From: Eretmocerus hayati
Lineage: Eukaryota > Arthropoda > Insecta > Hymenoptera > Aphelinidae
Reading direction: 5' to 3'
Assembly: GCA_029851415.1 (NCBI GenBank)
Contig: CM056741.1
Coordinates: forward strand, 162,861,685 to 162,925,684
Length of the DNA: 64,000 nucleotides
Shown in pieces: positions 61,462 through 64,000 of this stretch. A program made the translations under genes and the position numbers. Each line of letters starts with the position of its first letter. Within the stretch, counting starts at the first letter, position 1. The notes beneath the pieces are model-generated. The model did not search any database. It was not told the origin of the DNA and was given only the letters and a program-made list of their open reading frames with translations.

Positions 61462-63347
61462 TCAAACTCGTTTCGGTTTTGATACTACCGCATATTCAGT
61501 GTCATTGATGATTTTATGTTTGGGCTCCATCGCATTAGGTGAAGGAATGGATGAATTGGACTTTTTCCTAATAATACCATATCCAAGATGACTGTCATCG
61601 GCTATTCTTACCGTCTTCATATCTTCAACAAGATCATAGTTATTGCTGCATGGATTTGAGTCTAGTGATATTTGAGACATGAGCTGTGAACTCTGGGAAG
61701 AAGTGGAAGAATTTGGTGCTCTATATCCTGTTTTCTTCTTGTTCTTGTGGATTGAACCAAAATGCTGCAGTCTATCGTAATCAGGAGGGTCGTTTGGACT
61801 AGGAATATTGTGTATAATTGAAGACGAATTGCTCTTGACTGAATTTTGAGAGGATAATGGAAAGGACATTGTTTCGTAGCGAGGGTCTTCTGCTCTGTCT
61901 TTTTCACTCTTGGGATGCGTAGTTTGTTTCAACCTTTCCGTATGCAATACACTATCAATACCATGAGTTCTCCAAGCATTTTCTCTCACTTCAACCAAAT
62001 CATAGGAGTGTTTGTCATCATCTGTCACGACTATGCTTTTCTCTAAAACTTCTGGGGATGATGGAGAATTCAAGGTTTTGTATTTTCCAGATACAGATGA
62101 TAGTATGCTCTTTTCTGGAATCTCTGGTGAAGAAGGAGAGTTCAGAGTTTTGTATTTTCCAGATGCAGATAACACTATGTTCTTTTCAGGAATCTCTGGT
62201 GAAGTAGGAGAGTTCAGCGTCTTATATTTCCCTGAAGTGGATAGATCCAGAACTTCACACTCAATTGATTTTTTGTCCATTTTGGGTATGAAAACGGGTT
62301 TTCTTGGAGGCTTTATTGGCTTTGGTTTAGCTGGTAAAGGAGGCTTGACTGGCTCTGTTGGCGAAATTGGGACAAGTAGAGGCTTTTGTGAATTTTGAGA
62401 AAATGATGGAATATCTAGATCAATGAGATTCTTGGAACTATTCATTGATGGTGGAAGAGGTGATCGAGATCCAGCTTCCATATTTGAAGCTGCATGAAAT
62501 AGAGCATCATTACTATCAATAGTTGGGCTATTTTCACCACTCAACATTTGCTTCATCTTCTTCTTATTTGAAACAAAACATCTAAAAATCTCCAATTGAT
62601 TCTTATGTTCTAAACAAAAAGCCCCTTCCCCAGAGCCACATCTTCTTCCAGCTTCAAATGTAAATTTCCCATCTCTGTACCCATATTTTCTGATGTATTG
62701 ATATGGCCAAGTGTACAGCATTCTATTGACATCCATCAGCTTCATTTCTGTTGCGCCAACAACTAATGTGTAGTTCTTACCTACTTCCAAGCCACATTTT
62801 CTGGAGGCATCGGTTTCTGCTATCCTAACTGAGAATACACCCTCTCCACTTGTACAATACAGATCATTATCTTCTTCCACGGTCACATTTGAAGAATCAT
62901 CTTTAAAGGCTACAGTCTGAAAAGCTGTTATCCAACTAGCCATCTCAGCTTCAGAGAAACATCCGAAATGATGGACTCCAGTTTTAGTATGAAGCTGAAA
63001 ATAATCAGTGAATGTTAAGGAGAAAATCAAAATATTTTATGTTGGGGAAGAGTGCAAAGGATTCTCAAAATTAATGTAGGAGATTTACTTTGATCAAGTA
63101 CAAATTTTAGTCAAATTATTGCTTCTAAACAACTTCTTTATTCCACTCAAAATGTAAAGTAAAGAATACTTGCAGTTAGAACGTTGGGTTGGCTGCTTGG
63201 TGCAATTTTTACACAGGCTTCTAGGGTAACAATGCGTTGTGTGTGTTGCTGGGTAAGTGCTTCTTCTTGGTTCTCATATATTTCTAAACGCTGTATTCCA
63301 TATTTACTGGCCTTGAAAATTTGGCAAAACTTTTTGTGCCAACTTTT
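61462..63347 (-). CDS. Dok: Dok-family adaptor (PH + IRS-type PTB), 3' part
   Basis: Docking adaptor downstream of tyrosine kinases. The PH domain binds membrane lipid, the PTB domain binds phosphotyrosine on receptors, and tail tyrosines recruit SH2 partners such as RasGAP. Two exons lie in the window, 63347-63174 (58 aa) and 62994-61462 (510 aa). The start and the first PH strands lie beyond the right edge. PH continues from KSWHKKFCQIF to ASWITAF across the intron. The PTB domain follows (GVFSVRIAETDASRKCGL, WPYQYIRKYG, FTFEAGRRCGSGEG). The Pro/Ser-rich tail has many tyrosines (YKTL x3, YDLV x2, YETM, YAVV) and a PPLPAKPKP SH3-type stretch. Joining the exons in frame needs a GC-AG intron (donor GCAAGT at 63173). 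A 24-aa unit is repeated three times. Confidence 0.93.
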
Positions 63348-64000
63348 CTGAAATAGTGAAAAACACAATCATTGTAACAGAAACATCTATGCAATTGATG
63401 TTTCATAGAAGAGACCTCAGTTTTTTCTAATAATTATGCTCTATGGGCATAAAGGAATACAACATCAATCAATAATACTTCACCACGACACAGCTATTCA
63501 TCATGATTCAAGCAATAATGGATACGGCAGAGATACATCTTATAATTCACTCATATGCACAAAATTAAAAAATTAATTGTAATGAAAAAAAAGGTTATAA
63601 ACAGGAGACCCAAGTCTTTCTTACGAATCAAAATCCTAATAGTTGATGCGTCATTATTAATGGGGTCACTGATATTACCGCTCCTACCCACCATGATTAG
63701 TGACACAGTTTGGGGAATGATTGATACACTAATGAAAACATTATTTATACAATGACATGCAATTAAGTATACGTGTGAATAGTCTCCAGTGTCTGGATAA
63801 ACACATCTCAGCATCAATATTGAGAGCCACAAACATCAAATTAGAAGATGGCATTTTTAAGAATCTAATACATTAAGATATGTATAAATGTGAAGCTATC
63901 AAGAAGCCTCAGTCAGTGGATAGGTATGAGACTCATTAGTTGATGAATAATGTTGTGGGGTGGAGAAGGGAAGGGACGGGGGGAGGGAGAAGTGCACAAA
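63348..64000. other. Dok intron (to the window edge)
   Basis: AT-rich DNA upstream of the Dok exon at 63347 (acceptor TTTCAG). No upstream PH-coding exon was recognised, so the first exon(s) should lie beyond 64000. A G-rich tract is at 63955-63990. The hydrophobic frame at 63832-63551 (minus) matches nothing I know. Confidence 0.6.

Noticed and set aside
63551..63832. Hydrophobic 93-codon minus-strand frame as an upstream Dok exon or separate membrane protein
   Set aside because: It does not resemble a PH-domain start and is in AT-rich intronic DNA, where such Ile/Leu/Phe-rich frames are common.

Overview
The window looks like an insect nuclear genome. It has intron-rich conserved metazoan genes, an R1-clade-like non-LTR retrotransposon (a mainly arthropod group), TTAA-flanked (piggyBac-type) and hAT-type small elements, and AT-rich unique DNA. 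I cannot fix the order; Hymenoptera is only a guess.

Layout. Positions 1 to about 45,600 contain no host gene that I can support. This is a repeat-rich gene desert. It holds two 330-bp fold-back elements, a family of about 835-bp TA-flanked MITEs (two complete copies and several fragments), a GC-rich hairpin minisatellite, a 317-bp x3 satellite-like array, a 21-bp minisatellite, two TTAA-flanked small elements and a palindromic repeat that resembles 5S rRNA. It also holds one full-length, open non-LTR retrotransposon on the minus strand (26537-32207), bordered on both sides by (TC)n.

Positions 45,600-64,000 are gene-dense. In order they carry the V-ATPase catalytic subunit A gene (+, 11 coding exons, 613 aa), the bHLH-zipper factor USF (-, 5 coding exons, 256 aa), a mitochondrial DNL-type zinc-finger protein related to Zim17/DNLZ (+, single exon, 193 aa), and the 3' part of a Dok-type PH/PTB adaptor (-, running off the right edge). 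V-ATPase A and Usf converge, Usf and Dnlz diverge from a 929-bp shared interval, and Dnlz and Dok converge.

The most interesting points are these. (1) A 959-bp hAT-like MITE with a perfect 8-bp target duplication lies in a Usf intron, and its arms are built almost entirely of CGTTA/TAACG motifs. (2) A TTAA-flanked element sits inside one arm of a 5S-like palindromic repeat, and neighbouring copies preserve the empty site. (3) The retrotransposon sits in a TC microsatellite, and its ORF1 stop and ORF2 start overlap. (4) TCACGTGA sites (MiT/CLEAR-type and USF-type E-boxes) lie upstream of V-ATPase A and of Usf. (5) Dok has a probable GC-AG intron and a triplicated 24-residue tyrosine-containing unit. 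All family calls are from reading the sequence; no database search was run.
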